DNA of 64,000 bases from Sutcliffiella horikoshii (lineage in GTDB: Bacteria > Bacillota > Bacilli > Bacillales > Bacillaceae_I): NCBI GenBank assembly GCA_001636495.1, contig KV440964.1:1380666-1444665 (forward strand). Direction: 5' to 3'. The notes beneath the pieces were generated by a model. It made no database searches. It was given only the letters and a program-made list of their open reading frames with translations, and was not told where the DNA came from. How positions within the stretch are numbered: position 1 is the stretch's first letter; each line of letters starts with the position of its first letter. This document shows positions 23,726 to 33,824 of the stretch, piece after piece. The position numbers and the translations under genes are program-made.

Positions 23726-24664
23726 TTAGACAAAGTATCCAATTAATAATCCGATTCCGAGCAGAAAGCCGAAAATGGTATTTGTTTTTGCAGTAGCCAC
23801 CATCGCAGGCATCATCGTGACATTGCTGTTATTATTCGTGAACCCTTTAATTGCAGAAAGTGGTTTAGCAATCGATAGGAAGACTAATAATAACCAGAAA
23901 GATGCGTAGCCAAAAACGATAAAGAGCACAATAAGGGCATAGGAAACGATGAACATAGCTGCCAACAGAAGGATTGCATTTTTTCTTCCTAAAAGAATAG
24001 CGACGGTTTTACGACCATTCTCTTTATCACCGACAATATCCCTGATGTTATTGGCCAAGAGAATCGCTCCGACAAGAATGGAAATTGGAATCGAAATCAG
24101 CATGGCTGTATTGGAAATAGTACCGGTTTGAATATAGAAAGAAATAAGGATAATCACAAATCCCATAAAGAAACCTGCTACAATTTCCCCAAAAGGGGTA
24201 TAGGCTATAGGGTAGGGACCACCGGTATAGAAGTAGCCTGCTGCCATGCAAGCTGTCCCGATCACTGCCAACCACCAGGTGCTGTTCATACAAATATATA
24301 TTCCAAGTAAAGTGGCAACACCAAAGAATATGAAAGCTAAACGTAATACGGTATCAGGTTTGACGCCGTGTCGTACAATCGCTCCGCCGATTCCAACTGA
24401 ATTTTCATTATCCAGTCCTTTTTTGAAATCGTAGTATTCGTTTATCATGTTAGTAGCGGCTTGAATGAAAAGACTTGCTATCAACATGGCAAAGAATAGC
24501 GGCCAGTCTATAGCTGTGTCATAAAGTGCAAGTGCCGTCCCGATAAATACCGGTACAAAAGCTGCGGTCAAGGTATGTGGACGAAGCAGGTTCCACCACA
24601 CCTTCCATTTCTTTTCAGTAGGTGCTTGAAAGCTTGTCTCTGTTTGTACTGTCTGAGGCTGCAT
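23726..24664 (-). CDS. menA: 1,4-dihydroxy-2-naphthoate polyprenyltransferase MenA
   Basis: A 312-residue UbiA-family membrane enzyme with about eight helices, which joins a polyprenyl chain to dihydroxynaphthoate in menaquinone synthesis. The two Asp-rich prenyl diphosphate sites are visible as NMINEYYDFKKGLD and NNIRDIVGDKENGRKT. WWNLLRPHTLTAAFVPV begins the membrane part. The start at 24664 has GGAGGGG six bases upstream; the frame runs upstream to 24763 without a ribosome site. It is divergent from menF, which begins the rest of the pathway. Confidence 0.95.
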   Translation of the reverse strand: MQPQTVQTETSFQAPTEKKWKVWWNLLRPHTLTAAFVPVFIGTALALYDTAIDWPLFFAMLIASLFIQAATNMINEYYDFKKGLDNENSVGIGGAIVRHGVKPDTVLRLAFIFFGVATLLGIYICMNSTWWLAVIGTACMAAGYFYTGGPYPIAYTPFGEIVAGFFMGFVIILISFYIQTGTISNTAMLISIPISILVGAILLANNIRDIVGDKENGRKTVAILLGRKNAILLLAAMFIVSYALIVLFIVFGYASFWLLLVFLSIAKPLSAIKGFTNNNSNVTMMPAMVATAKTNTIFGFLLGIGLLIGYFV

Positions 24665-24853
24665 GATGACCCCTCCATCTATTAGTAGGGCTATACCCAG
24701 ATAGCCATCAAAAAACGAAAACATTATATTATAAATACAGTATAAGTGTATGTAAAGGGACAAAGAGTGTCAACGGTTTTTCGGAAGAAACAAAGGAAGA
24801 TTTTACATGTGAACATTATAAGGAAGAAACTCGAAGGAAAAAGACTCATTTTG

Positions 24854-24883
24854 TTGACATAAAAAGGTTTTGAGGTGTATCTT
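24854..24883 (+). promoter_or_regulatory. Putative sigma-A promoter of menF operon
   Basis: TTGACA at 24854-24859 and TATCTT at 24878-24883, spacer 18 bases, 60 bases before menF. Confidence 0.55.
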
Positions 24884-24942
24884 TAAGGAAGCTATTTGAG
24901 AGACAAAGTCTTGCGGTAACAAGGCCTCGGGGGGAGTCTTAC

Positions 24943-26337
24943 ATGATTACAATACCATATCACCACATAGTGAGTTTATGGGAGGAAGCGAAAACAAGAG
25001 CGACCTCGATAAACCAGTCGGTCTTAATAAGTTATACAAAAAAAGTGGAACAGCTAGATCCCCTGCAATTTTTTCAGAAATGTGAACAGTTCTTTCCGGG
25101 ACAGCGCTTTTTCTGGTCCAACCCTGATCATTCCCATATGCAGGTTGGTGCAGGAGTAACAGCAGAGTTCACTGCAGATGGAGAAGAAGACAGGTATCAT
25201 CACATTGAAAAGCAATGGAAGCGTTTTATTCAAGCGGTTGTTTGCAAAAGTGATTCACCAACTGTAGGTCCAGTCTGTTATGGTGGCTTTTCTTTTGATC
25301 CAAAAAAGGAAAAGACAGGGCTTTGGGACGAATTTGCCGATGCTCTTTTCATTTTGCCGACATTTATGCTTACGAAAATACAGAACGAAACATATATTAC
25401 GATCAATTACCGGAGCAACTGTGAGGAAGCCTCGCTAAAGGAATTAGTCAAAATGGAAGAGGAGCTGTTAGATGTCTCTTCTATTAAGCATGCCGGTACG
25501 ACGTCTATTGTGAAATGCCTTGAAATGGATCCTGTCGAATGGAAGGAGTCCATCTCGGAAGTGACCAAGCGAATTACAGATGGCCAAATGGATAAGGTTG
25601 TACTCGCAAGAGAGTTGCGCGTACTGTTTCAGGATAAAGTGAATGTCACACCGGTTCTCCAAAACCTCTTGGAAGAGCAGGCGAACAGTTATTTATTCAC
25701 TATCGAAAGAGGAACGGACTGCTTCTTGGGAGCAACTCCTGAACAATTGGTCAAAAAACAAAATGAAATAGTCGAATCCATGTGTTTGGCAGGCTCGATT
25801 GCCCGTGGCAGGACAATGGAAGAAGACGTTCAACTTGGTGAATCGCTACTGACGGATGAGAAGAACATGCATGAGCATGATCTGGTTGTCCAGATGATAC
25901 GGGCTTCTTTAGAGAAAGTTTGTGAACAGGTAAGCACACCATCTGAACCAAACCTTTATAAAATGAAACACATTCAGCATCTCCACACTCCGGTTAAGGC
26001 AAGAGTAAAAAAGGAAAATAGCATTGCTGACTTGGTGAAATTACTTCACCCTACTCCAGCCCTTGGTGGATTCCCACAAGAAATTTCCTTGGAGACTATA
26101 AGGGAAGTGGAAAGATTGGACAGAGGTTGGTATGCGGGGCCAATCGGCTGGATGGACTGGAAGGAAGATGGGGAGTTTATCGTTGCTATCCGTTCGGGAC
26201 TGCTCCAGGGAAGCGAAGCATCTTTATTTGCAGGCTGCGGAATTGTAGGAGATTCCGATCCGGAGAGTGAATACCTTGAAACCCAAATTAAATTCCGACC
26301 AATGTTATCTGCACTAGGGGGCAATTTGACACAATGA
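24943..26337 (+). CDS. menF: Isochorismate synthase MenF
   Basis: A 464-residue chorismate-binding enzyme that turns chorismate to isochorismate, the first step of menaquinone synthesis. C-terminal family motifs are TPEQLVKKQN, MCLAGSIARG, LHPTPALGGFP and FAGCGIVGDSDPESEYLET. The conserved KVVLAREL holds the active Lys. A GGGGGGAG ribosome site precedes the ATG. The stop overlaps the menD ATG as ATGA. Distinguishing it from salicylate or enterobactin-type isochorismate synthases rests on the men context. Confidence 0.95.
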   Translation: MITIPYHHIVSLWEEAKTRATSINQSVLISYTKKVEQLDPLQFFQKCEQFFPGQRFFWSNPDHSHMQVGAGVTAEFTADGEEDRYHHIEKQWKRFIQAVVCKSDSPTVGPVCYGGFSFDPKKEKTGLWDEFADALFILPTFMLTKIQNETYITINYRSNCEEASLKELVKMEEELLDVSSIKHAGTTSIVKCLEMDPVEWKESISEVTKRITDGQMDKVVLARELRVLFQDKVNVTPVLQNLLEEQANSYLFTIERGTDCFLGATPEQLVKKQNEIVESMCLAGSIARGRTMEEDVQLGESLLTDEKNMHEHDLVVQMIRASLEKVCEQVSTPSEPNLYKMKHIQHLHTPVKARVKKENSIADLVKLLHPTPALGGFPQEISLETIREVERLDRGWYAGPIGWMDWKEDGEFIVAIRSGLLQGSEASLFAGCGIVGDSDPESEYLETQIKFRPMLSALGGNLTQ

Positions 26338-28103
26338 ATGCAACAAACGATATGACCTATTACCTTGCAGCATTTGTAGATGAATTAGTAAATAGCGGGC
26401 TGGAGAATGTGGTCATCAGTCCAGGATCCCGCTCCACCCCTATCGCTCTATTAATGGCAGAACATCCTGATCTGAATGTAACCGTATTGATTGACGAACG
26501 CTCGGCGGCATTTTATGCACTTGGCCTGGCGAAAACAAGCAACAAGCCGGTGGCCATCCTTTGCACTTCCGGTACAGCCGCGACCAATTACTACCCTGCG
26601 ATTGTGGAAGCCTATCAATCAAGGCTTCCTTTGATTGTCTTGACGGCTGACCGACCACATGAGCTCAGGGATGTGGGAGCTCCACAGGCTATTGATCAAA
26701 TAAAAATGTACGGGGATTATGTGAAATGGTTCGTGGAAATGTCCCTTCCACAGGATACTAGAGCGATGGTACGCTATGCGCGTACGATGGCTGCAAGGGC
26801 AATAGGAACTTCCTTGAGTGCTCCAGGAGGACCTGTTCATCTTAACTTCCCATTGCGCGAGCCATTAATCCCTAACTTAGAAGCAGTGGATTTATGGACA
26901 AAATACAAGGAAGCCAATGAATCAATCGTAGAAGTGAATGTTGGCGACTTTTCCATTACAGATGAAAGAGCTTCTTATTTTGCAAAGCTCTTGAAAGAAC
27001 GGAAAAAAGGAGTCATTGTTTGTGGGGAATTGCCGCAATCAAAGGTGGAAGTTTTTACAGAAGCGATTACAAGACTCTCTGCAGCTCTAAAATACCCTGT
27101 TTTTGCAGATCCCTTATCCGGGTTGAGGACTGGGGCACATTCAAAGGACACAATAATCGAAGGATATGATGCCTTCTTGCGTCCCGATGAGGTGAAGGAA
27201 AAGCTGCAGCCGGAAGTGATTATCCGATTTGGTGCAATGCCGGTGTCCAAGTTTTTGATGCAATACATAAGTAAAGCAAGCAACGCCATCCAAATTGTTG
27301 TGGACGGGGATGGTGGTTGGCGAGATCCGACACTCCAAGCAAGCTATATGGTACATGCGGAAGAAAGCCGTTTTTGTGAGAGGGTAGCATCACAACTGGA
27401 ACCACGTGTTAACAGTGGATGGCTGGATTATTTCCAAGCCCTGAATGATAAAACCAAAATGGTCCTGTCAGTGGGTCAAGTGGACAGCATGTTCGAAGGT
27501 AGGGTCATTACAGAACTACAAGGGATACTACCGGATAAGGCAGCTATGTTTGTAGGAAATAGCATGCCGATACGAGATGTGGATACCTTTTTGCATTGCA
27601 ATGATAAAAAGCTGACGGTACTTGCGAATAGAGGTGCCAATGGAATTGATGGGGTAGTATCAACTGCACTAGCAGCAAGTAATTTCTATGAAAATCTGGT
27701 CCTGGTCATTGGTGATTTGTCTTTCTACCACGATATGAATGGATTTCTTGCGGCTAAGTTGCAAAAGCTTAATGTAACCATTGTACTTGTAAATAACAAT
27801 GGAGGAGGGATCTTTTCTTTCCTTCCACAGTCAAAAGTGGAGAAGCATTTTGAAGCATTGTTTGGCACTCCGACCCACATGGACTATAAGCATGCAGTGA
27901 AGCTATACGATGGGACATACACACTTGCATCAAATTGGCACGATTTCAAGGCTGCGGTTATTGATTCATTGAGCAAAGATGGATTGAAAGTAATTGAAGT
28001 GCCCACAAACCGGGAGGAAAACGAAGTTCTTCATCGTAAATTGTGGAAAAATGTTTCCCAGGAAATGATTTTGTCGATGGAGACGAAACTTGATGAAAAT
28101 TAA
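26334..28103 (+). CDS. menD: SEPHCHC synthase MenD
   Basis: A 589-residue thiamine diphosphate enzyme that adds 2-oxoglutarate to isochorismate. N-terminal VISPGSRSTPIALLM and the catalytic-site DERSAAFYALGLAK are family hallmarks, followed by CTSGTAATNYYPAIVEA. The ThDP/metal motif is GDLSFYHDMNG followed by VNNNGGGIFSFLPQ. Length is usual for Bacillus MenD. It overlaps menF by four bases and menH by about eleven bases, indicating a translationally coupled operon. Confidence 0.96.
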   Translation: MNATNDMTYYLAAFVDELVNSGLENVVISPGSRSTPIALLMAEHPDLNVTVLIDERSAAFYALGLAKTSNKPVAILCTSGTAATNYYPAIVEAYQSRLPLIVLTADRPHELRDVGAPQAIDQIKMYGDYVKWFVEMSLPQDTRAMVRYARTMAARAIGTSLSAPGGPVHLNFPLREPLIPNLEAVDLWTKYKEANESIVEVNVGDFSITDERASYFAKLLKERKKGVIVCGELPQSKVEVFTEAITRLSAALKYPVFADPLSGLRTGAHSKDTIIEGYDAFLRPDEVKEKLQPEVIIRFGAMPVSKFLMQYISKASNAIQIVVDGDGGWRDPTLQASYMVHAEESRFCERVASQLEPRVNSGWLDYFQALNDKTKMVLSVGQVDSMFEGRVITELQGILPDKAAMFVGNSMPIRDVDTFLHCNDKKLTVLANRGANGIDGVVSTALAASNFYENLVLVIGDLSFYHDMNGFLAAKLQKLNVTIVLVNNNGGGIFSFLPQSKVEKHFEALFGTPTHMDYKHAVKLYDGTYTLASNWHDFKAAVIDSLSKDGLKVIEVPTNREENEVLHRKLWKNVSQEMILSMETKLDEN

Positions 28104-28902
28104 CGGGGTAACCTATCATGTCGAGGTCATTGGTAGTGGTGAACACCATGTACTTATGTTGCATGGCTTTACAGGAAAAGGAACAAATTTCAAGGAAATG
28201 ATTTCCGACTTTCCTTGCTTGGAATCTTTCACTTTTATTTTGATAGATCAACTTGGCCATGGGAAATCTGAGATTCCGATACATCCGGAGCGATATAGCA
28301 TGGAAAATACCACAGCGGATTTGAAAAAGATACTTGTGGAGCTAGATGTTTCAAGGGTTTCCCTATATGGATACTCCATGGGAGGTCGCTTGGCTCTATC
28401 CTTTGCCATTACCTATCCTTCCTATGTAAGGAAATTAGTGCTCGAGAGTGCCTCTCCAGGCCTGGAAACGAACGGGGAGCGGCAAAAAAGGCAACAAGCA
28501 GATGAGAAACTTGCTGATAGAATCCAAAAGGAAGGACTTCAAGCCTTTGTGCAATTTTGGACAAACATTCCCCTATTTCAGTCCCAACAGACGCTTCCTG
28601 AAAAGAAACAGGAGGCAATTTATGAGCAGAGAATGGACAATTTCGCTATGGGTCTTGCTAACAGCCTGCGAGGGATAGGGACAGGAGTTCAGCCTTCCTA
28701 TTGGGAACACCTTATACAAATGGAGTTTCCGGTTCTTCTAGCAGCAGGTGAGTGGGATGAGAAGTTTGTCATGATTGCTCAGGAAATGAATAAACGGATA
28801 GAAAAATCACATTTTATAAAAATAAGTGAAGCGGGACATGCAATTCATGTGGAACAACCGCGAAAGTTTGGTAAAATAGTAAGTGAGTTTTTGTCGAACT
28901 AA
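28093..28902 (+). CDS. menH: SHCHC synthase MenH
   Basis: A 269-residue alpha/beta hydrolase fold protein that removes pyruvate from the MenD product. The nucleophile elbow is [10 protein letters not shown], with DQLGHGKS and a C-terminal [11 protein letters not shown] carrying the catalytic His. [12 protein letters not shown] supplies the oxyanion site. Either TTG 28090 or ATG 28093 could start; GGAG at 28079-28082 serves both. It overlaps the end of menD, and menB follows 20 bases on. Placement in the men operon decides the function among similar hydrolases. Confidence 0.93.
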   Translation: MKINGVTYHVEVIGSGEHHVLMLHGFTGKGTNFKEMISDFPCLESFTFILIDQLGHGKSEIPIHPERYSMENTTADLKKILVELDVSRVSLYGYSMGGRLALSFAITYPSYVRKLVLESASPGLETNGERQKRQQADEKLADRIQKEGLQAFVQFWTNIPLFQSQQTLPEKKQEAIYEQRMDNFAMGLANSLRGIGTGVQPSYWEHLIQMEFPVLLAAGEWDEKFVMIAQEMNKRIEKSHFIKISEAGHAIHVEQPRKFGKIVSEFLSN

Positions 28903-28922
28903 TTTATTTAGGGAGGAAACAA

Positions 28923-29747
28923 ATGATGGCAAGAGAATGGATAGCAGGTCCAAAACAGTTTGAAGACATTTTATATGAAACATATAACGGGATTGCAAAA
29001 ATTACAATCAACCGTCCGGAAGTACATAATGCATTCCGTCCGAAAACGGTGATGGAATTAATTGAGGCGTTTGCTTATGCACGTGATGATTCCAGTGTTG
29101 GAGTAATTATCTTAACAGGTGCAGGGGACAAAGCGTTCTGTTCCGGTGGAGATCAAAAAGTTCGCGGACACGGTGGATACGTTGGGGAGGATGAAATTCC
29201 TCGCTTGAACGTTCTTGATCTTCAACGTCTTATCCGTGTAACGCCTAAGCCTGTTGTGGCAATGGTTGCAGGATGGGCAATTGGTGGCGGACATGTATTG
29301 CATGTGGTATGTGATTTGACGATCGCGGCTGACAATGCACGATTTGGTCAAACTGGACCTAAAGTGGGCAGCTTTGATGCTGGTTACGGGTCCGGATACC
29401 TTGCTCGTATTGTAGGGCATAAGAAAGCTCGTGAAATCTGGTACCTATGCCGTCAATACGACGCTAAGGAAGCACAGGACATGGGTCTTGTGAACACGGT
29501 TGTTCCTTTGGAGCGATTGGAAGATGAAACCGTTCAATGGTGTGAAGAAATGCTCGAGAACAGCCCGACTGCTCTTCGTTTCCTAAAAGCTGCGATGAAT
29601 GCCGATACAGATGGATTGGCAGGAATCCAACAGTTCGCTGGAGATGCAACATTATTGTACTATACGACGGAAGAGGCAAAAGAAGGTCGTGACGCTTTCA
29701 AAGAAAAGAGAAAGCCGGACTTTGGACAGTTCCCTCGTTTCCCTTAA
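28923..29747 (+). CDS. menB: 1,4-dihydroxy-2-naphthoyl-CoA synthase MenB
   Basis: A 274-residue crotonase-family enzyme that closes the second ring of naphthoate by a Dieckmann reaction. Seen signatures are [16 protein letters not shown], the glycine-rich [11 protein letters not shown] oxyanion region and [20 protein letters not shown], with the bicarbonate-independent or -dependent choice set by nearby residues. It is very close to the B. subtilis protein throughout. GGAGG precedes two adjacent ATG codons (28923 and 28926), and the first is used here. A terminator follows, so menE-menC form a second unit. Confidence 0.96.
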   Translation: MMAREWIAGPKQFEDILYETYNGIAKITINRPEVHNAFRPKTVMELIEAFAYARDDSSVGVIILTGAGDKAFCSGGDQKVRGHGGYVGEDEIPRLNVLDLQRLIRVTPKPVVAMVAGWAIGGGHVLHVVCDLTIAADNARFGQTGPKVGSFDAGYGSGYLARIVGHKKAREIWYLCRQYDAKEAQDMGLVNTVVPLERLEDETVQWCEEMLENSPTALRFLKAAMNADTDGLAGIQQFAGDATLLYYTTEEAKEGRDAFKEKRKPDFGQFPRFP

Positions 29748-29767
29748 TACATTCGAATCTTCTGTTG

Positions 29768-29815
29768 GGAGGGCAATCTAAGAGCTTTTGGCTTTTGGAT
29801 TGCTCTTCTTTTTTT
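29768..29815 (+). terminator. Terminator after menB
   Basis: An imperfect 11-bp stem (29768-29778 with 29798-29808), a 19-base loop and then a run of T residues. The large loop may allow readthrough to menE. Confidence 0.7.
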
Positions 29816-29845
29816 GGTGAAAATAAAGAAAGGGGGTTGTGACAT

Positions 29846-31333
29846 TTGACAGCATTGCCGAATTTTTTAATGAAACGGGCCGCTTTGTCTCCGGAGCGAA
29901 TTGCGCTAGAGATGGATGATAGAAAGGTTACGTTTGCCGAATTATACAGGAATTCTCTTCAGCTTACGGAAAAGCTTGGAGAATTGGGAGTGAAGAAAGG
30001 TGACCGGATTTCGATTTTTATGAGCAACAGCATAGAACTGGTAGAAGTGCTGTTTGCCTTAAAGAATATTGGTGCTGTTACTGTTTTACATAACTTGCGA
30101 TTAACAGCGCAGGAACTATCGTTTCAGGTGGAGGACGCGGCATCGCGTTTTATTTTGGTGGAAGACGGTTTGGGGTCTTTCTTTTCCAGTGTTTTTGTTC
30201 CAGAGAAAATTATTCCGTTTAGCAGGCTGGCTTCTATAAATGGACGTTCTGTTGAAGTGGTGGAAGAGTTTGATCTTGATAGTACGGATACAATCATGTA
30301 CACAAGTGGTACGACTGGTTTTCCAAAAGGAGTAAAACAGACCTACGGCAATCATTTATGGAGTGCTACCGGGTCTGCGCTGAATTTGGGCCTTCATGAA
30401 AATGACTGTTGGTTGTTGGCCGTTCCGATGTTTCATATTAGTGGGTTATCCATATTGATGAGAAGCGTAGTGTATGGAATGAGGGTTATTATCCATAAAC
30501 GATTTGATGCGGAGGCAGTGCATATGGATTTGATGGAGCGGAATGTAACGATTGTTTCTGTGGTAAGCGCGATGCTTCGTGCTTTATTGGAGAAGCTTGG
30601 AACAGGAGCCTATCCTCCTTCTTTCCGTTGTATGCTTGTGGGTGGGGGGCCTGTGCCAAAGTCAATGCTTGAAGAGTGCCAAGAGAAGGCCATCCCTGTG
30701 TTTCAGACGTATGGCATGACGGAAACATGCTCACAAATTGTTACGCTTTCGCCAGAGTCTGCCATAGCCAAATTAGGTTCAGCAGGTAAACCGTTGTTTC
30801 CTTGCCAATTAAAGATTATACAAGAGGGGCAAGTGGCTGCTCCTGGTGAGACTGGTGAGATAGTTGTAAAAGGACCGAATGTGACCCCCGGATATTTTAA
30901 CAGGGAGAAAGCCACAAAGGATTCATTTCAGGATGGCTGGTTCTATACGGGAGACGTGGGATATTTGGATGAGGAAGGTTTTTTGTTTGTTGTGGACAGG
31001 CGAAGTGATTTGATTATCTCTGGCGGTGAAAATGTGTATCCTGCTGAAATAGAAGCGGTCCTTGTTTCGCATCCTTTGATAAATGAAGCAGGAGTGACAG
31101 GTGTGCATGATGATCGCTGGGGGCAGGTCCCTGTAGCGTTTATTGTGGAAAACAGAATTGGATTGATTGATGAAGAAGAACTGCTTTCTTATCTGAAGGA
31201 GCGCCTGGCAGGGTATAAAGTGCCAAAGCAGTTACACCTGGTGGAGGCTCTGCCTAGAAATGCATCCAGTAAACTGATGCGCAGAGAGCTATTGAAGCTG
31301 GTGCCGGAGGGGGAGAACGTTGATGAGGATTGA
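29846..31333 (+). CDS. menE: o-Succinylbenzoate-CoA ligase MenE
   Basis: A 495-residue acyl-adenylating enzyme that activates o-succinylbenzoate with ATP and CoA. The phosphate loop MYTSGTTGFPKGVKQ, the adenine motif YGMTETCSQIV, the hinge FLFVVDRRSDLIISGGENVYP and the C-terminal catalytic Lys in NASSKLMRR are all intact. The start is TTG at 29846 with AAGGGGG eight bases upstream; no ATG fits as well. The stop lies inside the beginning of menC. Confidence 0.95.
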   Translation: MTALPNFLMKRAALSPERIALEMDDRKVTFAELYRNSLQLTEKLGELGVKKGDRISIFMSNSIELVEVLFALKNIGAVTVLHNLRLTAQELSFQVEDAASRFILVEDGLGSFFSSVFVPEKIIPFSRLASINGRSVEVVEEFDLDSTDTIMYTSGTTGFPKGVKQTYGNHLWSATGSALNLGLHENDCWLLAVPMFHISGLSILMRSVVYGMRVIIHKRFDAEAVHMDLMERNVTIVSVVSAMLRALLEKLGTGAYPPSFRCMLVGGGPVPKSMLEECQEKAIPVFQTYGMTETCSQIVTLSPESAIAKLGSAGKPLFPCQLKIIQEGQVAAPGETGEIVVKGPNVTPGYFNREKATKDSFQDGWFYTGDVGYLDEEGFLFVVDRRSDLIISGGENVYPAEIEAVLVSHPLINEAGVTGVHDDRWGQVPVAFIVENRIGLIDEEELLSYLKERLAGYKVPKQLHLVEALPRNASSKLMRRELLKLVPEGENVDED

Positions 31334-32426
31334 AAAGGTCGAGTTGTTCTTAACATCCATGGAACTTGTCCAGACTTTTAGAACTCATCTGGAAACCGTT
31401 AAAGATCGGGAAAGCATTTTGGTTAAGATGACGGATGTTGATGGATATTGCGGCTGGGGAGAAGTGGTGGCTTTTTCTTCTCCTTGGTATACAGAGGAGA
31501 CTATTGAAACGGCTTGGCATATGCTGACGGAGTTTTTTTTACCATTCGTAATGAAGGAAGAATGGCATGGCCCTCAGGAAGTGACTGTAGCTCTTGAACG
31601 CTTTAAGCGGAATCCGATGGCAAAGGCCGGGGTGGAAATGGCAGTTTGGGACCTGTTTGCCAAGCGGTCGGAGTTGTCGTTATCGGAGTATATAGGTGGA
31701 GTGCGCAGCTCGGTGAAGGCAGGAGTTGTCGTAAGTGTCGACTCTCCAGAAAAGATGCTTACCACCATCGGGATGCGCCTTGAAGAAGGGTATGAACGGG
31801 TGAAGGTGAAAATAGAGCCTCATAATGATGTGGAGATTCTTAAGATGATTAGAGAGGCATATCCGGACCTTGCATTAGTTGTTGATGCCAATTCTGCCTA
31901 TACGCTTGAAGACGCAGAACGCTTATCATCATTGGATTCATTAAAACTGTTAATGATTGAACAGCCACTTGCCGCAGATGATATAGTAGAGCATGCCGAA
32001 CTGCAGAAACGATTATCGACACCAATCTGTTTGGATGAAAGCATCGTTTCCTTGCAGGATGCGAAAAATGCAGTAGCGCTTGGCAGCTGTCAGGTTATGA
32101 GTATTAAAATTGGGCGTGTTGGCGGTTTGGCTAATGCCATTGCTATTCATGACTTGTGCCAAAAGAGTGGTATCCCTGTTTGGTGTGGAGGCATGTTGGA
32201 GACAGGTATTTCTAGAGCTTTCAATATTGCTTTGGCTTCGCTTCCTAACTTTACCATACCTGGTGATATTTCCTCCTCCAATCGGTACTGGAAGAGAGAT
32301 GTTACCACTCCGGAAGTCGTGGTGGAAAATGGGGAGGTAAAGGTGCCAACCGGACCTGGAATCGGCTATGTGGTGGACGAGGAGTATGTGAAGGAAATTA
32401 GTAGAAGAACCCAAATCTTCCAATGA
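31323..32426 (+). CDS. menC: o-Succinylbenzoate synthase MenC
   Basis: A 367-residue enolase-superfamily dehydratase that makes o-succinylbenzoate from SHCHC. The barrel shows the KxK base pair (RVKVKIEP), metal ligands in VVDANSAY, IEQPL and CLDESI, and the second Lys in SIKIGRVGG. Some relatives also racemise N-acylamino acids, but the men context fixes the role. ATG 31323 has GGAGGGGGAGA upstream and overlaps menE by 11 bases. The order of reactions is MenF, D, H, C, E, B, so this operon supplies all these steps. Confidence 0.94.
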   Translation: MRIEKVELFLTSMELVQTFRTHLETVKDRESILVKMTDVDGYCGWGEVVAFSSPWYTEETIETAWHMLTEFFLPFVMKEEWHGPQEVTVALERFKRNPMAKAGVEMAVWDLFAKRSELSLSEYIGGVRSSVKAGVVVSVDSPEKMLTTIGMRLEEGYERVKVKIEPHNDVEILKMIREAYPDLALVVDANSAYTLEDAERLSSLDSLKLLMIEQPLAADDIVEHAELQKRLSTPICLDESIVSLQDAKNAVALGSCQVMSIKIGRVGGLANAIAIHDLCQKSGIPVWCGGMLETGISRAFNIALASLPNFTIPGDISSSNRYWKRDVTTPEVVVENGEVKVPTGPGIGYVVDEEYVKEISRRTQIFQ

Positions 32427-32504
32427 GAATCGTAATAAAGCTTTAATAAAAAGTTTTCGACAGAATGAGAGAATGAGAAATGAAGAAGCACTAGAACTAG
32501 ATTC

Positions 32505-32540
32505 AAAAGCCCCGCCGGCACTGCCGGCGGGGCTTTTAAT
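32505..32540 (+). terminator. Strong terminator after menC
   Basis: A 15-bp perfect G+C-rich stem (32505-32519 with 32523-32537) with loop ACT and a short T run. Confidence 0.9.
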
Positions 32541-32569
32541 CGTTAACTTTATTTATATTCGACGTAAAG

Positions 32570-32602
32570 GACAAAAACCCTTTGGGGGTCTGACCCCCTT
32601 TT
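32570..32602. repeat. 33-bp dispersed hairpin repeat, copy 2
   Basis: Identical to 21485-21517, again after the end of an operon (here menC) and again with TTCGAC six bases upstream. The T-rich tail after it makes it look like a second terminator. Confidence 0.8.
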
Positions 32603-32800
32603 TTCTCTTTTTTTTCTTTTTTCAGTTTTTTCGTTCTTGACAAAAGTTTGCTTAGGGTTTAAGTTTTGTATGGGGGCAACTTTTTGAGTTGAGGCTTAAA
32701 ATAATGTGCTTGGTCAAGTTTAGTCGCACCTTTTTGCTGATTTCTGCATAAATTGGTCTAGGAGTCCAGCGGGATAGTATGTATTTTTTTACCATAAAAA

Positions 32801-32819
32801 TTGCATTAGAGAAACTTTT
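32801..32819 (+). promoter_or_regulatory. MntR-like operator of mntABCD
   Basis: TTGCATTAGAGAAACTTTT resembles the MntR sites before manganese uptake genes of B. subtilis, which read TTTGC then AAGG then GAAACT. It ends about 43 bases before mntA, and a possible -10 TACAAT lies at 32829-32834. Manganese would repress the operon. The match was judged from memory. Confidence 0.55.
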
Positions 32820-32862
32820 GTTACTTAGTACAATATAGAGAAGAGTTAAAGGAGAGGGAAAA

Positions 32863-33789
32863 ATGAGAGCATCATGGATGAAATTATTGCTATTAGGTTT
32901 GCTTGTATTAGGTCTTACAGGATGTAATGCCACAGCGGGAACGGATGACGATGACATCATTAAGGTCACCACGACAATTGCTCAGATCGGTGATATTGCG
33001 AAAAATATAGGCGGAGATAAGGTACAGGTAGAGAGTCTGATGGGACCGGGAATCGATCCTCACTTGTATCAAGCCTCACAAGGGGACCTTCGTAAACTCA
33101 GTGATGCCGATATCATTTTTTATAATGGGCTTAGACTAGAGGGGAGAATGGGGGACATTTTGAATAAAATGTCCAAAGATAAACCAACTATTGCTGTAGC
33201 AGAATCCATTCCGACAGACTTGCTCCTAAATGATGAAGAGGAAGCAGGGAAGATGGATCCCCATGTTTGGTTTGATATCTCTCTCTGGTTGCACACAGTA
33301 GAAGAAGTCAAGGAGTCCCTGATCGAAATAGATGAAGAAAATGCAGCTTATTATGAGAAAAATGCAGCTGACTATATACAGAAACTAGAGGAATTGGATG
33401 CTTATGCGAAAGAGCAGATCGCAACAATTCCGGAAGAGAGCAGAGTACTTGTTACTGCCCATGATGCTTTCCAATATTTTGGAGAGGCATACGGGATGGA
33501 AGTTACCGGTTTGCAAGGGCTGAGCACGGATGCGGAGTTCGGTTTGAATGATGTTCGTTCCATTGTGGACCTCCTGGTGGAGAGAAACATAAAAGCGGTG
33601 TTCGTCGAAAGCAGTATATCTGAGGATAGCATCAATGCTGTTGTAAAAGGAGCCGAAAGCAGGGGACACACGGTTGTAATCGGTGGAGAGCTCTACTCTG
33701 ATGCCATGGGTGCAGAAGGAACAGAGACAGGGACATATTTAGGGATGTTCCGCCATAATATTGATACAATCGTTGCTGCATTAAAATAA
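32863..33789 (+). CDS. mntA: Manganese ABC transporter, binding lipoprotein MntA
   Basis: A 308-residue lipoprotein with signal peptide and lipobox LTGC at residues 18-21. It belongs to the cluster A-I metal-binding family (ZnuA/MntA): ligands are expected in GIDPHLYQ, DPHVWFD, a central Glu/His region (TAHDAFQYFG) and a late Glu/Asp. AAAGGAGAGGG precedes the ATG. It is followed by an ATPase and two permeases, the same order as B. subtilis mntABCD. Manganese rather than zinc is inferred from this gene order, the absence of a His-rich loop and the MntR-like box. Confidence 0.92.
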   Translation: MRASWMKLLLLGLLVLGLTGCNATAGTDDDDIIKVTTTIAQIGDIAKNIGGDKVQVESLMGPGIDPHLYQASQGDLRKLSDADIIFYNGLRLEGRMGDILNKMSKDKPTIAVAESIPTDLLLNDEEEAGKMDPHVWFDISLWLHTVEEVKESLIEIDEENAAYYEKNAADYIQKLEELDAYAKEQIATIPEESRVLVTAHDAFQYFGEAYGMEVTGLQGLSTDAEFGLNDVRSIVDLLVERNIKAVFVESSISEDSINAVVKGAESRGHTVVIGGELYSDAMGAEGTETGTYLGMFRHNIDTIVAALK

Positions 33790-33824
33790 AGTTACTTGAA
33801 AACAAAAAGAAAAGGTGAACGAAT

